From Saccharospirillaceae bacterium (GTDB lineage Bacteria; Pseudomonadota; Gammaproteobacteria; Pseudomonadales; Natronospirillaceae): a DNA stretch of 64,000 bases. The stretch is taken from positions 1 through 64,000 of the forward strand of contig SKIB01000011.1 of assembly GCA_007116635.1 (NCBI GenBank), given 5' to 3'. A program made the position numbers and the translations under genes. This document shows positions 1-8,140 of the stretch, one piece after another (position 1 is the stretch's first letter; each line of letters begins with the position of its first letter). The notes beneath the pieces were generated by a model. The model saw only the letters and a list, made by a program, of their open reading frames with translations, made no database searches and was not told the origin of the DNA.

Positions 1-1999
1 CGTCATTGCTTAGAGGCACTCGATAGCGATCAAAATGTGGAGCCAGATTTTGGCCACTCACCTGACTCATGACTTCATACCAGATATCCCATTGTTGTTG
101 TGGGCTAGCACATATTTGCTGTCGTCTAGCCTCTGGTAGCTCGCGTAAAGTACGCATGGCCTGCCGATAATTGTCCCAACCGCCAGGTAGGCCATAAATC
201 ATCTGCATCTGGAAAATTAGCTGCTCCCAGACATCAAAGTCGTTGAAGTGTTGGGCAACATTTTGTCTGGCTATGGCCGAGCTGAAGCGGTTTTCTCGCT
301 GTATTCTTGGAGGTTGGATCCCGGCACGCATTTCAACATAGGCTGACCAGACATTGACCGTGGATTCGACGCCGTATCGATACGAAGATAGGCACTGATG
401 CTGATAGTTATGACCAATCTCATGGGCTGCACCCCAGCTAAAAACACTGTCTTGCATGCGATCAATGCGAAAGCCAGGTTGCGCCATGATAGGAAAGCCA
501 GCATGAGCAAAGCCATTGCTGATTTCTACATCTTGAACCATAAACTGAAAGCCATCCGGCCAACGGTTGACGCCCTGCTCACCACGAACAAAACCAGTAA
601 TGTCTTTGCTCCACTCTGCTACGTCCTCATAGTTGGTCATCATGGTTGTTGGGTCATTAATATTGGTCCAGCGGGCGCGATCATATAGGCCAATAGCCAG
701 TTGAGGGGATTGCAAGATGGCAAAGGGCGCAGGGAAGTTACGTGCTGCAAGCCAATCCTGATTAGTATGTTCGCCTAGCATGAAGAAGGGTTGGCGAATG
801 CCGCCGCTGACCTCTACCCAGACGGTGCTGTTTCTCGAGCTGGATGATTCAATGATGATGCTGCCACCGTATGGATTGCGGACAAAGTTATCGCCGATTT
901 GTAAGGCAACCTTGGTGCTGATGTTGGCAGGTCTCACTAGGCTGTTGGTACTATTACCACGACCAAGAGATAGGCTGTCTGTCCTGGCATTGATCACGGC
1001 AAAGAGTCCATCTGCATCGTCGGGCTCAGTGCTGTCCACTCGGATGCGAATCACCTCGCCTGGTGGTGCGTAAGTACGGCTAAATACCCAGTTGCGGACT
1101 TGAGGGTCCCAGCCGGTTAGCTGACCATTGTCAAAATGACGATCAACAGGGAAGCGCACACTAACTCGCTGTGCATCAGCCGGTACCTGCCCCTGAAAGC
1201 TGGCCAAATGGCGAGTGCGATCCACCAGCTGGATAAAGGGAGGCTGGAAGGCGTTGACCATGTCAAGCCTTGTTTGTTCTGCTGCTCTGGTGGCGTTCTG
1301 AATTGGGTAGTTGACCTCAGGATACTGAACAACCTCGTTGACGATGGTCGATAAAAAACTGAACTGCTGATTGCTGCCACCATGAGTGGACCAAGTAAGG
1401 ATTCTATCGTCAGCGCCAATGTCGAACACCTGATTTGAACCAACCAAGCCAATCGAGCCGCCCGGCTTGATTTCAAAGTTTTGATTGTTTTGTCCACAGT
1501 TTTGTAAGCGCGCTTGCTCCCAGGGCTGGGCGGTGATGCAGAGTCCACCAATTTGTAGTGTTTGGTTAACTCGGCTGATCTGCTGTTCAGGGCTGCCATT
1601 GCAACCACTGAAGGTGAGTGCACTGCCTGCCACAGGTGGATTGCTGCTGGCGCTGATGCAAGCACCGCCACGAGCGGCAATCATAATGGCGTCAAAGTCG
1701 GCTAGGCGAGGATCCAGGTAGGCCTCGGCGCTCAGGTCTTGGTTAAAATCAATGAACTGCCAAGCACCAATTGGCTGGTCGGTGGGGATGGGGCTGGGCA
1801 TGGCGCTAGGACTTGGACTTGGTATGGCACTAGGGCTTGGTGTAGGGCTGGGAATTACACTTGGGCTGGGCGCTACCGTAGGAGTTACAATGAAGCTCGG
1901 TGTGGGTGTTGGCAGTTCTGGGTTTGGAGTGCTGGTATTGCAGGCGGCTAGCAATGCACCAGTAACTAATAAGGATAGTGTGGGACGAATTATGCTCAT
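1..1999 (-). CDS. M60-like (enhancin/SslE-type) metallopeptidase lipoprotein, partial at the left edge
   Basis: The reading frame runs without a stop from an ATG at 1999 to the window edge, giving 666 visible residues; the C-terminus lies outside. It starts with a lipoprotein signal (lipobox LLAAC, Cys20), so export and lipid anchoring are likely. Residues about 28-72 are a Pro/Ser/Thr linker with repeated PSPSP-type units. Residues about 104-216 resemble a ricin-type beta-trefoil (QQISRV, QNFEI and QQFSF motifs), suggesting glycan binding. The metalloprotease signature HEIGH is at residues 526-530 (nt 410-424), followed by a candidate third ligand Glu545 in VESTVNVW, as expected for HExxH-E peptidases of the M60 family. 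M60 enzymes cleave mucin-like glycoproteins, so a role in degrading host or particle glycoproteins is inferred. The start is followed directly by the signal peptide. The substrate is unknown. Confidence 0.85.
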   Translation of the reverse strand, partial: MSIIRPTLSLLVTGALLAACNTSTPNPELPTPTPSFIVTPTVAPSPSVIPSPTPSPSAIPSPSPSAMPSPIPTDQPIGAWQFIDFNQDLSAEAYLDPRLADFDAIMIAARGGACISASSNPPVAGSALTFSGCNGSPEQQISRVNQTLQIGGLCITAQPWEQARLQNCGQNNQNFEIKPGGSIGLVGSNQVFDIGADDRILTWSTHGGSNQQFSFLSTIVNEVVQYPEVNYPIQNATRAAEQTRLDMVNAFQPPFIQLVDRTRHLASFQGQVPADAQRVSVRFPVDRHFDNGQLTGWDPQVRNWVFSRTYAPPGEVIRIRVDSTEPDDADGLFAVINARTDSLSLGRGNSTNSLVRPANISTKVALQIGDNFVRNPYGGSIIIESSSSRNSTVWVEVSGGIRQPFFMLGEHTNQDWLAARNFPAPFAILQSPQLAIGLYDRARWTNINDPTTMMTNYEDVAEWSKDITGFVRGEQGVNRWPDGFQFMVQDVEISNGFAHAGFPIMAQPGFRIDRMQDSVFSWGAAHEIGHNYQHQCLSSYRYGVESTVNVWSAYVEMRAGIQPPRIQRENRFSSAIARQNVAQHFNDFDVWEQLIFQMQMIYGLPGGWDNYRQAMRTLRELPEARRQQICASPQQQWDIWYEVMSQVSGQNLAPHFDRYRVPLSND

Positions 2000-2111
2000 G
2001 GGAGCCCCTTTGGCAGTGAGTTGTTGTTTTTGTTACTAATCAATAGTACCAATTTCGGCTAATAGAACTGTGATTATATTGGCAAAACAGCAGGGGTACT
2101 TGATGTTCGAA

Positions 2112-2131
2112 AGGGGCGGTTGCTCGCCCCT
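2112..2131 (-). terminator. Hairpin downstream of hpt, weak intrinsic terminator
   Basis: A perfect 7-bp inverted repeat AGGGGCG/CGCCCCT with a 6-nt loop lies 8 nt after the hpt stop. On the minus strand it is followed by only three T residues, so it may be a weak terminator or mRNA-stabilising hairpin. It separates hpt from the downstream M60 lipoprotein gene. Confidence 0.5.
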
Positions 2132-2139
2132 GAATGATG

Positions 2140-2700
2140 TCAAATGCCTTTGACGGCGTAAATGCCAGGCGCATTGCGCCAGTAGCCCTTATAGTCCATG
2201 CCAAAACCAAACACATAGCGATCTGGGCATACCAGGCCAACATAATCGGGCTGCCAGTCCGGCTTAGCCTTGCGCTGATGTTCCTTCTCAATCAGAACCG
2301 CTACCTTAACTTCGGCCACGCCCTGTTCTTGGCAGTGGGCGACGATGGCGGCAAGGGTGTGGCCCTCGTCGTGAATGTCATCGACAATCAACACCGTGCG
2401 GCCAGCAATGCTTTGTTGTGGATAGCTGCGCCACTCAAGATCCGTACCATAGGTTTTGTCACGATAGCGCGTGGCGTGCAGATAGCTGATCTCAAGCGGG
2501 AAGCCTAGCTGGGTAACCAAATGCCCGGTGAGTACCAAGCCACCATTCATTACACTAAAGACAATGGGGTTGCTGTCTTCTAAATCTTGGCTGATGCTGG
2601 CGGCCATTTGGCTAATGGCTTGCTGTACTTGGTTGGGGCTAAATAGACAATCGGCCTGTTCAAGGGCCTGTTTCAGTTCGCTGGGAATGATCATGGACAT
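2140..2700 (-). CDS. hpt: Hypoxanthine(-guanine) phosphoribosyltransferase
   Basis: A cytoplasmic purine-salvage enzyme that transfers the phosphoribosyl group of PRPP to hypoxanthine (and possibly guanine), giving IMP/GMP. The 186-residue protein has the PRPP-binding loop VLIVDDIHDEGHT, followed by the base-contact region CPDRYVFGFGMDYKGYWRN near the C-terminus. Its length fits the family. The frame opens four codons earlier at a TTG (2712), but the ATG at 2700 (MSMIIP) is preferred; a further ATG follows at 2694. It is divergent from folA, leaving about 110 bp for both promoters. Confidence 0.93.
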   Translation of the reverse strand: MSMIIPSELKQALEQADCLFSPNQVQQAISQMAASISQDLEDSNPIVFSVMNGGLVLTGHLVTQLGFPLEISYLHATRYRDKTYGTDLEWRSYPQQSIAGRTVLIVDDIHDEGHTLAAIVAHCQEQGVAEVKVAVLIEKEHQRKAKPDWQPDYVGLVCPDRYVFGFGMDYKGYWRNAPGIYAVKGI

Positions 2701-2809
2701 ACTCTTGGGCAAAACGAAATTTGGCCATGAGAATCGGGCTAATGCAAGCCTCTGAGCCTAATTGCTGCTATGATTTGGCCAAAGTTTGCTTTACACAAGG
2801 GGGCCTCAA

Positions 2810-3337
2810 ATGCTTTCCATTGCCATGATATGGGCGCAAGCCGTCAATGGGGTGATTGGTCGGGACAACAGCATGCCTTGGCATCTGCCGGCTGACTTTG
2901 CTTTTTTTCGCCGCAAAACCCTGGGTAAGCCGGTGATCATGGGGCGTAAAACCTTTGAATCCATTGGTAAGCCCTTACCAGGCAGGCATAATTTGGTGGT
3001 TACCAGGGATCAAGGCTGGAAGGCAGCAGGCGTGCAGGTCTGTCATTCCTTGGATCAGGCCATAAACCAAGCCAAGAAGTGTGCGATGGCACAGGGCGGG
3101 GATGAAGTCATTATCATGGGCGGGGCGCAAATCTATCAGCAGGGGCTTGCGCTGGCCAATCGTCTTTATGTCACCTACATTGAGCATGAGATCTCAGGTG
3201 ATGCCTTCGCACCGAATTTTCATGGCCAGGGTTTTTTATTGCAGGATCAAGAGTGGCACTTGGCGGATGAGAAGAACGCCTGCGATCTTCGCTTTGCAAG
3301 CTACCAGCGTCGCTCAGCTAATGGCTCGTTAGGTTAA
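2810..3337 (+). CDS. folA: Dihydrofolate reductase
   Basis: Reduces dihydrofolate to tetrahydrofolate with NADPH. The 175-residue protein has the typical N-terminus SIAMIWAQAVNGVIG and the active-site segment MPWHLPADFAFF with the proton-donating Asp. It also has the NADPH-binding stretch IMGRKTFESIG and the late IMGGAQIY motif. The ATG at 2810 is chosen because a strong Shine-Dalgarno run (AAGGGGG, 2797-2803) precedes it; a TTG at 2786 in the same frame would add eight residues unlike other DhfR proteins. It converges on the diguanylate cyclase gene, 49 bp away. Confidence 0.95.
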   Translation: MLSIAMIWAQAVNGVIGRDNSMPWHLPADFAFFRRKTLGKPVIMGRKTFESIGKPLPGRHNLVVTRDQGWKAAGVQVCHSLDQAINQAKKCAMAQGGDEVIIMGGAQIYQQGLALANRLYVTYIEHEISGDAFAPNFHGQGFLLQDQEWHLADEKNACDLRFASYQRRSANGSLG

Positions 3338-3386
3338 ATCCTTGCTCGGCTAGAGCTAAAGATGGCCAGCATTCGTTGGAGTAAGC

Positions 3387-4700
3387 TCAGTTTTGGACTT
3401 GGTAAAATCTAAAGCCGTTTCTGCCAGCGTTTTTTTGTTGATACATGGCTTGATCGGCTTGTTGAATGGCAGAGTCCAGTTCGTCTTCTTTTGCTGCCAT
3501 AGCCAAGCCAATGCTGACCTCCAAGGGTTGATTGTGAGGCCACTGCCTTGCTTGCATGCCAGCGAATAGCCGCTGGCATAGATCTTTTGCTTGGGATTCG
3601 GAACTCTGCCTAAGTGCAATCAGAAACTCTTCTCCACCCCAACGAACCAACAGATCCTTGGTGCGTATTTGTTGACGCAGCAGCAGGCTGAATTGTTGCA
3701 GCACCTGGTCACCCATTTCATGGCCAAAGTGATCATTAATCTGTTTGAAGTGGTCAAGGTCCAGCAGCATAATCAACAAGGGCCAGTCTGAACTTTCCAG
3801 GGCCCTGATTGAGTGCTCAAAGCCCGATCGATTCAAGGCATGGGTTAAGGGGTCTTGCGAAGCTAAGCGTTGTAGCTGCTGTTGCTTGACTTTGAGCTGC
3901 TCATTGAGCTGACTCAGTGCCAGTTGGTTTTGTCTGGCCTCTTTTAGGTGCAAGTTGCTCAGCAGTAGATGCAAGCCAAGAATCAGCATGCCACCTGCTA
4001 GCCAAACATAGATCAGAATGCGATTTAAACGATCCTGATTGCTGATCAGTGGTAGTACTAGGTTAAACTCTGATAGTTCAATGACAAAGCTGCCATAGGT
4101 GGCAAGGCTGCCGGTGGCAATCTCGATGATGTGAATGTTGCTTAGATCTCGTAGCTGATGCTCTGGGGCCAGATTGTTGCGATTGACTGACCACCAGGTA
4201 TAAACCTGGATGTTGTCACGGGCAATGAATTGCGTGTGTTCTTGTCCTGTGAACTCATAGCCCTGATATTTGAGGCTGGGAATAACATTAGGCTGGGCAT
4301 AGGCTGGATCAAAGTTGAGCAGTTGTAGGCGCAGGCCGTCACTTTGGCCGGGTTCGGCTTTGATGTGACGAATGGTAATTTCAATGCCTAGCAGTTGTTC
4401 TAGGTCCCAGCCCTGATGATTCTCTAGGGGCAGTTCGAACCTCAGCACACAGTAGGGCCAGGGGTAGCTGCTTTCTATCAGGTCGCAGTGAATCAACCAT
4501 TGATTCGCCTGTTGTTCAAGCCGGACTTGAGACAGACCGTTATCCACCAGATCGCTAAGAACAGAAACCTCAGTCTCAGAGTGGGAGATAAGAGAAATGC
4601 GCTTGACCGCTTGGCTGTGCTGTAACCAAAGGGCGAGGCTGCTGACACTGATCAGCAAAGCGAAAATGACTAACTCAACAAACCAGAGCTGGCGGCGCAT
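3387..4700 (-). CDS. Membrane diguanylate cyclase with periplasmic sensor region
   Basis: A 437-residue protein predicted to make cyclic di-GMP from two GTP. An N-terminal membrane helix (about residues 8-27) is followed by roughly 195 residues of probable periplasmic sensor domain. A second helix comes next (about 225-245, YVWLAGGMLILGLHLLL), then a short coiled coil (QLNEQLKVKQQQLQRLA) and a GGDEF domain. The active-site loop is GGEEF, a functional variant. RTKD lies five residues upstream, matching the RxxD product-inhibition site, so an active, feedback-inhibited enzyme is predicted. The sensor region is not one I recognise. A Shine-Dalgarno-like AAAGGATCC precedes the ATG. It lies 86 bp behind pepP in the same direction, where many relatives have ubiH. 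Confidence 0.9.
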   Translation of the reverse strand: MRRQLWFVELVIFALLISVSSLALWLQHSQAVKRISLISHSETEVSVLSDLVDNGLSQVRLEQQANQWLIHCDLIESSYPWPYCVLRFELPLENHQGWDLEQLLGIEITIRHIKAEPGQSDGLRLQLLNFDPAYAQPNVIPSLKYQGYEFTGQEHTQFIARDNIQVYTWWSVNRNNLAPEHQLRDLSNIHIIEIATGSLATYGSFVIELSEFNLVLPLISNQDRLNRILIYVWLAGGMLILGLHLLLSNLHLKEARQNQLALSQLNEQLKVKQQQLQRLASQDPLTHALNRSGFEHSIRALESSDWPLLIMLLDLDHFKQINDHFGHEMGDQVLQQFSLLLRQQIRTKDLLVRWGGEEFLIALRQSSESQAKDLCQRLFAGMQARQWPHNQPLEVSIGLAMAAKEDELDSAIQQADQAMYQQKNAGRNGFRFYQVQN

Positions 4701-4786
4701 GATGGATCCTTTTATACCATTTAACTAGTATAGGGTAAGAATATCCTTTGAGCCATCCCTGGCGGAGTCGAGTACCGTTTTTGCGC

Positions 4787-6091
4787 TTAGTTCATCAACT
4801 GCTCAATGTCGGCGATCTCTTTCGGACAACAGGCCGTTAGATTCTCATGACCATGTTCGGTGATCAGGATATCGTCTTCGATACGAATACCAAGGCCGCG
4901 CAAGGCTTCTGGTGCCTGTTGATCCTGGGCACTGATATAAAGGCCCGGTTCAACGGTGGTGACCATGCCAGGCTGCAACGGTCGCCATTCGCCCTTGACC
5001 TTATAGGCGCCCATGTCATGCACATCCAGACCCAGCCAGTGGCCAGTGCCATGCATGTAGTAGCGTTTGTAAGCCAGGCTTTCAATTAAGCCATCCAGAC
5101 TGCCCTTAAGCAAGCCAAGGTCAATCATGCCCTGAGTCAATACTCTCACCGCGGCCTGATCAAAGTCCTTACAGCCTTTGCCGGGCTGAAGCTGGTCGAT
5201 GGCTGCCTTTTGTGCGGTTAATACGATCTGATACAGATCCCGTTGTGCTGCGCTGAACTTACCCCTGACCGGGAAGGTGCGAGTGATGTCGCCAGCGTAG
5301 TTTTGGTATTCGGCACCGGCATCGATCAGTACTAGGTCGCCAGGTTTTAGGGCCTGGTTGTTTTCAATGTAGTGTAGAACGCAGGCGTTGTTGCCAGAGC
5401 CCACAATGCTGTTATAGGCAGGGCTGCGAGCACCGCTGCGCATGAACTGGTATTGTAGCTCGGCTTCCAGTTGATACTCCCATTCAAGCTGGGGGCAGGC
5501 GCGCATGGCTTGAATATGGGCTTGACTGGAGATTTCGGCTGCTTTGCGTAGCAAGGCGATTTCTGGCTCGCTCTTGATTAGACGCATTTCATGCAAAAAT
5601 TGACCAAGCTCATGCCATTGCATTGGCCAGCTGACGCCGCGTCTGACTTGTTTTTGCTGCTGAGTGATCCAGGGCTGAACGCGGTTGAGCACCTCTGCTG
5701 TCATGGGCAGCACCAGGTGTTCTACGCCAGAAAATAGGCCAGGCATCTGGGCTTGCAGTTGGCTAAGCTCAAAGGCCTGATCAGCGGCAAACTGTTCTAT
5801 GGCTCCCTGTGGCCCAGCCCGATAGCCGGTCCAGATTTCCATTTGTGGGTCTTTGCTGCGCACAAATAGGCTGTATTGCACTGCCTGCTGCTGTTTTTTT
5901 ATGGCCAGCCAGGCATCCGGCTCGTTGAAGCCGGTGAGGTACCAAAAGTCACTGTTCTGGCGGAATGGGTATTCGGCGTCATTATTACGAATCAGCTCTT
6001 GAGCCGCAGGCAGTAGTACTAAGCTGTTGTCTGGCAGTTGCTGCATCAGCTGCCAACGGCGATCACGGAATTCTGAGGTTTGAATTTGCAT
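4787..6091 (-). CDS. pepP: Xaa-Pro aminopeptidase (M24B)
   Basis: A cytoplasmic dimetal aminopeptidase that removes the N-terminal residue preceding proline. The 434 residues have the N-terminal creatinase-like domain (LLPAAQELIRNNDAEYPFRQNSDFWYLTGF) and a pita-bread catalytic domain. Metal ligands are visible: DAG, GDITRTF, HGTGHWLGLDVHD, TVEPGLY and RIEDD. Length and order match proteobacterial PepP. It lies 22 bp after ygfB, a conserved pairing, and is probably co-transcribed with it. Confidence 0.95.
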   Translation of the reverse strand: MQIQTSEFRDRRWQLMQQLPDNSLVLLPAAQELIRNNDAEYPFRQNSDFWYLTGFNEPDAWLAIKKQQQAVQYSLFVRSKDPQMEIWTGYRAGPQGAIEQFAADQAFELSQLQAQMPGLFSGVEHLVLPMTAEVLNRVQPWITQQQKQVRRGVSWPMQWHELGQFLHEMRLIKSEPEIALLRKAAEISSQAHIQAMRACPQLEWEYQLEAELQYQFMRSGARSPAYNSIVGSGNNACVLHYIENNQALKPGDLVLIDAGAEYQNYAGDITRTFPVRGKFSAAQRDLYQIVLTAQKAAIDQLQPGKGCKDFDQAAVRVLTQGMIDLGLLKGSLDGLIESLAYKRYYMHGTGHWLGLDVHDMGAYKVKGEWRPLQPGMVTTVEPGLYISAQDQQAPEALRGLGIRIEDDILITEHGHENLTACCPKEIADIEQLMN

Positions 6092-6113
6092 TCATGGCTC
6101 CCTTGGCTTTGAT

Positions 6114-6707
6114 TTAATGAGTAGTGGCTTGAGCGGGGGCTTGGGGTTTTTCAAGGCTGAGTTGCAGTACAGCTATGCGTACATGCTCACATACAACTAA
6201 GTAGTCTTCCTCACTGAAGTCTTCAGACTCCTGGCTGTCAAGCTGCGAAATGGCCATAAGGTCATCTAGTAATTCTTGTTGGTTGGCGCTCAGAGAGCGG
6301 CGGCCGATACCGAGGCCAAACCCGCTGATAAAGTGCTCAGTCCAAATAACCAGGGACTCAAGCCTTTGACTTTGGCTTTGATCTTCATTGGCTAGCAGGG
6401 GTTGAAAGGCCAGCTCTAGGTCGCCTAGTTGGTTCTTAAGGTCTTCAATCCAGGGCTGAAATTCAGGCCACTGGTCTTCAGTAATTTCCAGTTCTAGCAA
6501 ACCGTTAACCAGGTTGAGGCTTTGCTTGTTGAGTGGAACATGGGCAGCTAGTAAGCCAGACAGCAATGCCTGCACGGCGGTAGGGCTGTCGAAACAGTTA
6601 CAATTGCGCAATAACTCTTGGACCTTCTCAAAATGAAATTCCATGCCTTTTTCCACACCTAAGGTTAAATTTGTGGCAATCTTAGCAAAGTCTTGGTTTG
6701 GTGGCAT
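6114..6707 (-). CDS. ygfB: YgfB/UPF0149 family protein
   Basis: A 197-residue protein with the UPF0149 pattern: SPTAVQALLSGLLAAH near the N-terminus, a central helical region (WIEDLKNQLGD), and near the C-terminus the segment FISGFGLG followed by acidic text (QLDSQESEDFSEEDYLVVCEHVRIAVL). Family members are small cytoplasmic proteins of uncertain function encoded next to pepP. Two starts are plausible: ATG at 6707, or ATG at 6644 (MEFHFEKV), which has a better purine-rich ribosome site (GGAAAAAGG) just upstream. It is divergent from the zapA operon, with about 35 bp between start codons. Confidence 0.88.
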   Translation of the reverse strand: MPPNQDFAKIATNLTLGVEKGMEFHFEKVQELLRNCNCFDSPTAVQALLSGLLAAHVPLNKQSLNLVNGLLELEITEDQWPEFQPWIEDLKNQLGDLELAFQPLLANEDQSQSQRLESLVIWTEHFISGFGLGIGRRSLSANQQELLDDLMAISQLDSQESEDFSEEDYLVVCEHVRIAVLQLSLEKPQAPAQATTH

Positions 6708-6725
6708 TGACCATCTGGCTATAAT
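6698..6725 (+). promoter_or_regulatory. Likely sigma-70 promoter of the zapA operon
   Basis: A perfect TATAAT lies at 6720-6725, with TTGGTG (3 of 6 consensus matches) at 6698-6703 and a 16-bp spacer. Transcription would begin near 6732, about 10 nt before the first ATG of the downstream gene, so the operon would have a very short leader. Confidence 0.6.
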
Positions 6726-6741
6726 GTCGCTATCTTAGTTC

Positions 6742-6966
6742 ATGCAACTTAACGGACTCATCACCATGCCGCAGCGCGATCTTAATTCTCTTGCCAGACG
6801 TATCGAAACCCTAATGGAGTCACACTCTCATTTAATGGTTGAATACAATCTCTTGCTTGAGCGTCAGGCAACCTGGGAGGCGGAGCGGCGCAAGCTGATT
6901 GAACAAAATCGTTTGCTCAGTTTAAAAGTTGAACGTTTGGCCCGTAATGCAAAAGGTGGTGAATAA
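6742..6966 (+). CDS. Small coiled-coil protein (TIGR02449 family, ZapB-like)
   Basis: A 74-residue, almost entirely helical protein with heptad-rich sequence (LARRIETLMESHSHLMVEYN and EAERRKLIEQNRLLSLKVERL). Proteins of this length and pattern immediately before zapA in gammaproteobacteria form family TIGR02449, thought to be linked to cell division; the function is not established. Translation could start at 6742 or at 6766 (MPQRDLN), where alignment to relatives usually begins. Its TAA overlaps the zapA ATG by one base (TAATG), so the two are translationally coupled. Confidence 0.85.
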   Translation: MQLNGLITMPQRDLNSLARRIETLMESHSHLMVEYNLLLERQATWEAERRKLIEQNRLLSLKVERLARNAKGGE

Positions 6967-7274
6967 TGAGCTTTGTGAGCATGCAAGTTCGGATTCTGGG
7001 CAAGGATTACAATGTTAAGTGTCCGGTTGGTCAGGAGAAAAGCCTGCTTTCAGCCGCCGCTGAAGTTGAGCGCCGCATGAAGCTGATGCGGCAAACGGCA
7101 AAGAGTGGTTCTTCATCAGAAACCATGGCCGTGATAACGGCCATTAACATGGCCTATGAGTTGCAGTCCAATATGGCGCAACAGGCGGTTGCAAAAGATC
7201 CAGCCGAGCAAGAGTTGATTGAACAATTGCATAGCAAGCTGGATCTTCTGCATACTTTTAACGACATGCACTAG
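6966..7274 (+). CDS. zapA: Cell division protein ZapA
   Basis: A 102-residue cytoplasmic protein that bundles FtsZ filaments at mid-cell. The N-terminal globular part (VRILGKDYNVKCPVGQEKSLLSAA) has the typical ZapA beta-strand pattern. It is followed by the conserved MAVITAINMAYEL helix and a C-terminal coiled coil. It is coupled to the preceding coiled-coil gene by a one-base overlap. In relatives ssrS and the 5-FCL gene follow immediately; here a reverse-strand dehydrogenase gene intervenes. Confidence 0.93.
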   Translation: MSFVSMQVRILGKDYNVKCPVGQEKSLLSAAAEVERRMKLMRQTAKSGSSSETMAVITAINMAYELQSNMAQQAVAKDPAEQELIEQLHSKLDLLHTFNDMH

Positions 7275-7299
7275 GCATGGAACTGGTCTGGGTTGTCGA

Positions 7300-7962
7300 T
7301 TACCACGGAAGTGGTTGGCCGTTGCTGTGCCAAAACTGACCGCTGTTCTCCATCTTTAATTGAGCAATGCGTTCACTCAGTCCGGCAACGGCCTGATCTG
7401 GGCTGATATCACCGTTAAAGCCAACCATGCTGGTTTGTACAAATCCAGGATGGAGAATGCCGACGGCAATTCCATGAGGCTGTAGGTCTTTCGCTAGGGA
7501 CACACTGGCAGCGTTGAGTGCGGCCTTGGACATGCGATAGCCGTAATAGGCACCTGAGCCATTGTCGCTAATGGAGCCCATGCGGCTAGTGATCATGATC
7601 ACCTTGCTGCCTTGTTTAAGGGCAGGTATGGCCGCGTGGGTTAGGGCAATTGGGGCTAGGCTGTTGATCAGAAGCTGCTGTTGCATACGTGGCAAATCAA
7701 AGTCTTCTAGGGTTTCGTTGTGAAAAATGCCAGCATTATTGATCAGAAGATCGATGCTGTTGTTAGGCCATTGCTTAGCTAGCTTTTGTAATCCTTCCAG
7801 ATCACTGACATCAACGCCTGTCGTAATCCTTGCGGAGGTGGCATCGAGCTCAGGGCTGGATTGACGGCAAAGGGCCATGACTTGATAGCCTTGGGCCAAA
7901 TAGTGTTTGACGAACGCCAGTCCGATGCCTCGATTGGCGCCAGTAATTACTACGGTTGACAT
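7300..7962 (-). CDS. Short-chain dehydrogenase/reductase
   Basis: A 220-residue NAD(P)-dependent SDR. The cofactor motif is TGANRGIG at the N-terminus, NNAG follows at about residue 85, and the catalytic Ser and YxxxK (TSRMGS, then YGYRMSK) are present. The substrate is unknown; the sequence resembles cytoplasmic 'C-factor'-like SDRs. A clear Shine-Dalgarno AAGGAG lies 8 nt before the ATG. The gene sits in reverse orientation between zapA and the 6S RNA, which are neighbours in most gammaproteobacteria, so it looks like an insertion into a conserved block. Confidence 0.9.
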   Translation of the reverse strand: MSTVVITGANRGIGLAFVKHYLAQGYQVMALCRQSSPELDATSARITTGVDVSDLEGLQKLAKQWPNNSIDLLINNAGIFHNETLEDFDLPRMQQQLLINSLAPIALTHAAIPALKQGSKVIMITSRMGSISDNGSGAYYGYRMSKAALNAASVSLAKDLQPHGIAVGILHPGFVQTSMVGFNGDISPDQAVAGLSERIAQLKMENSGQFWHSNGQPLPW

Positions 7963-8103
7963 ATATAACTCCTTGTTCGGATGGTTTTATTTTAAGCTGC
8001 TTGAAGACTTTAGCAGTAAAGCGGTACTCAGAGCCATTACTTTTGAGTTAGTGTCATAAGTTGGTGGCTGGGGTTTTATTTTGGTAATCTAGGCATGAAA
8101 TAA

Positions 8104-8133
8104 TTGGCGAGTCTGCCGCTGTTTTGTTATATT
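8104..8133 (+). promoter_or_regulatory. Likely sigma-70 promoter of ssrS
   Basis: TATATT at 8128-8133 with TTGGCG at 8104-8109 and an 18-bp spacer. The predicted start, about 8 nt after the -10 box, coincides with the 5' end of the 6S closing stem. Confidence 0.55.
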
Positions 8134-8140
8134 GAAGGTA

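Noticed and set aside
1117-1680. Open frames of 187, 72 and 78 aa overlapping the M60 gene
   Set aside because: They lie in other frames of a continuous 666-codon M60 reading frame with clear motifs and show no protein-like sequence.
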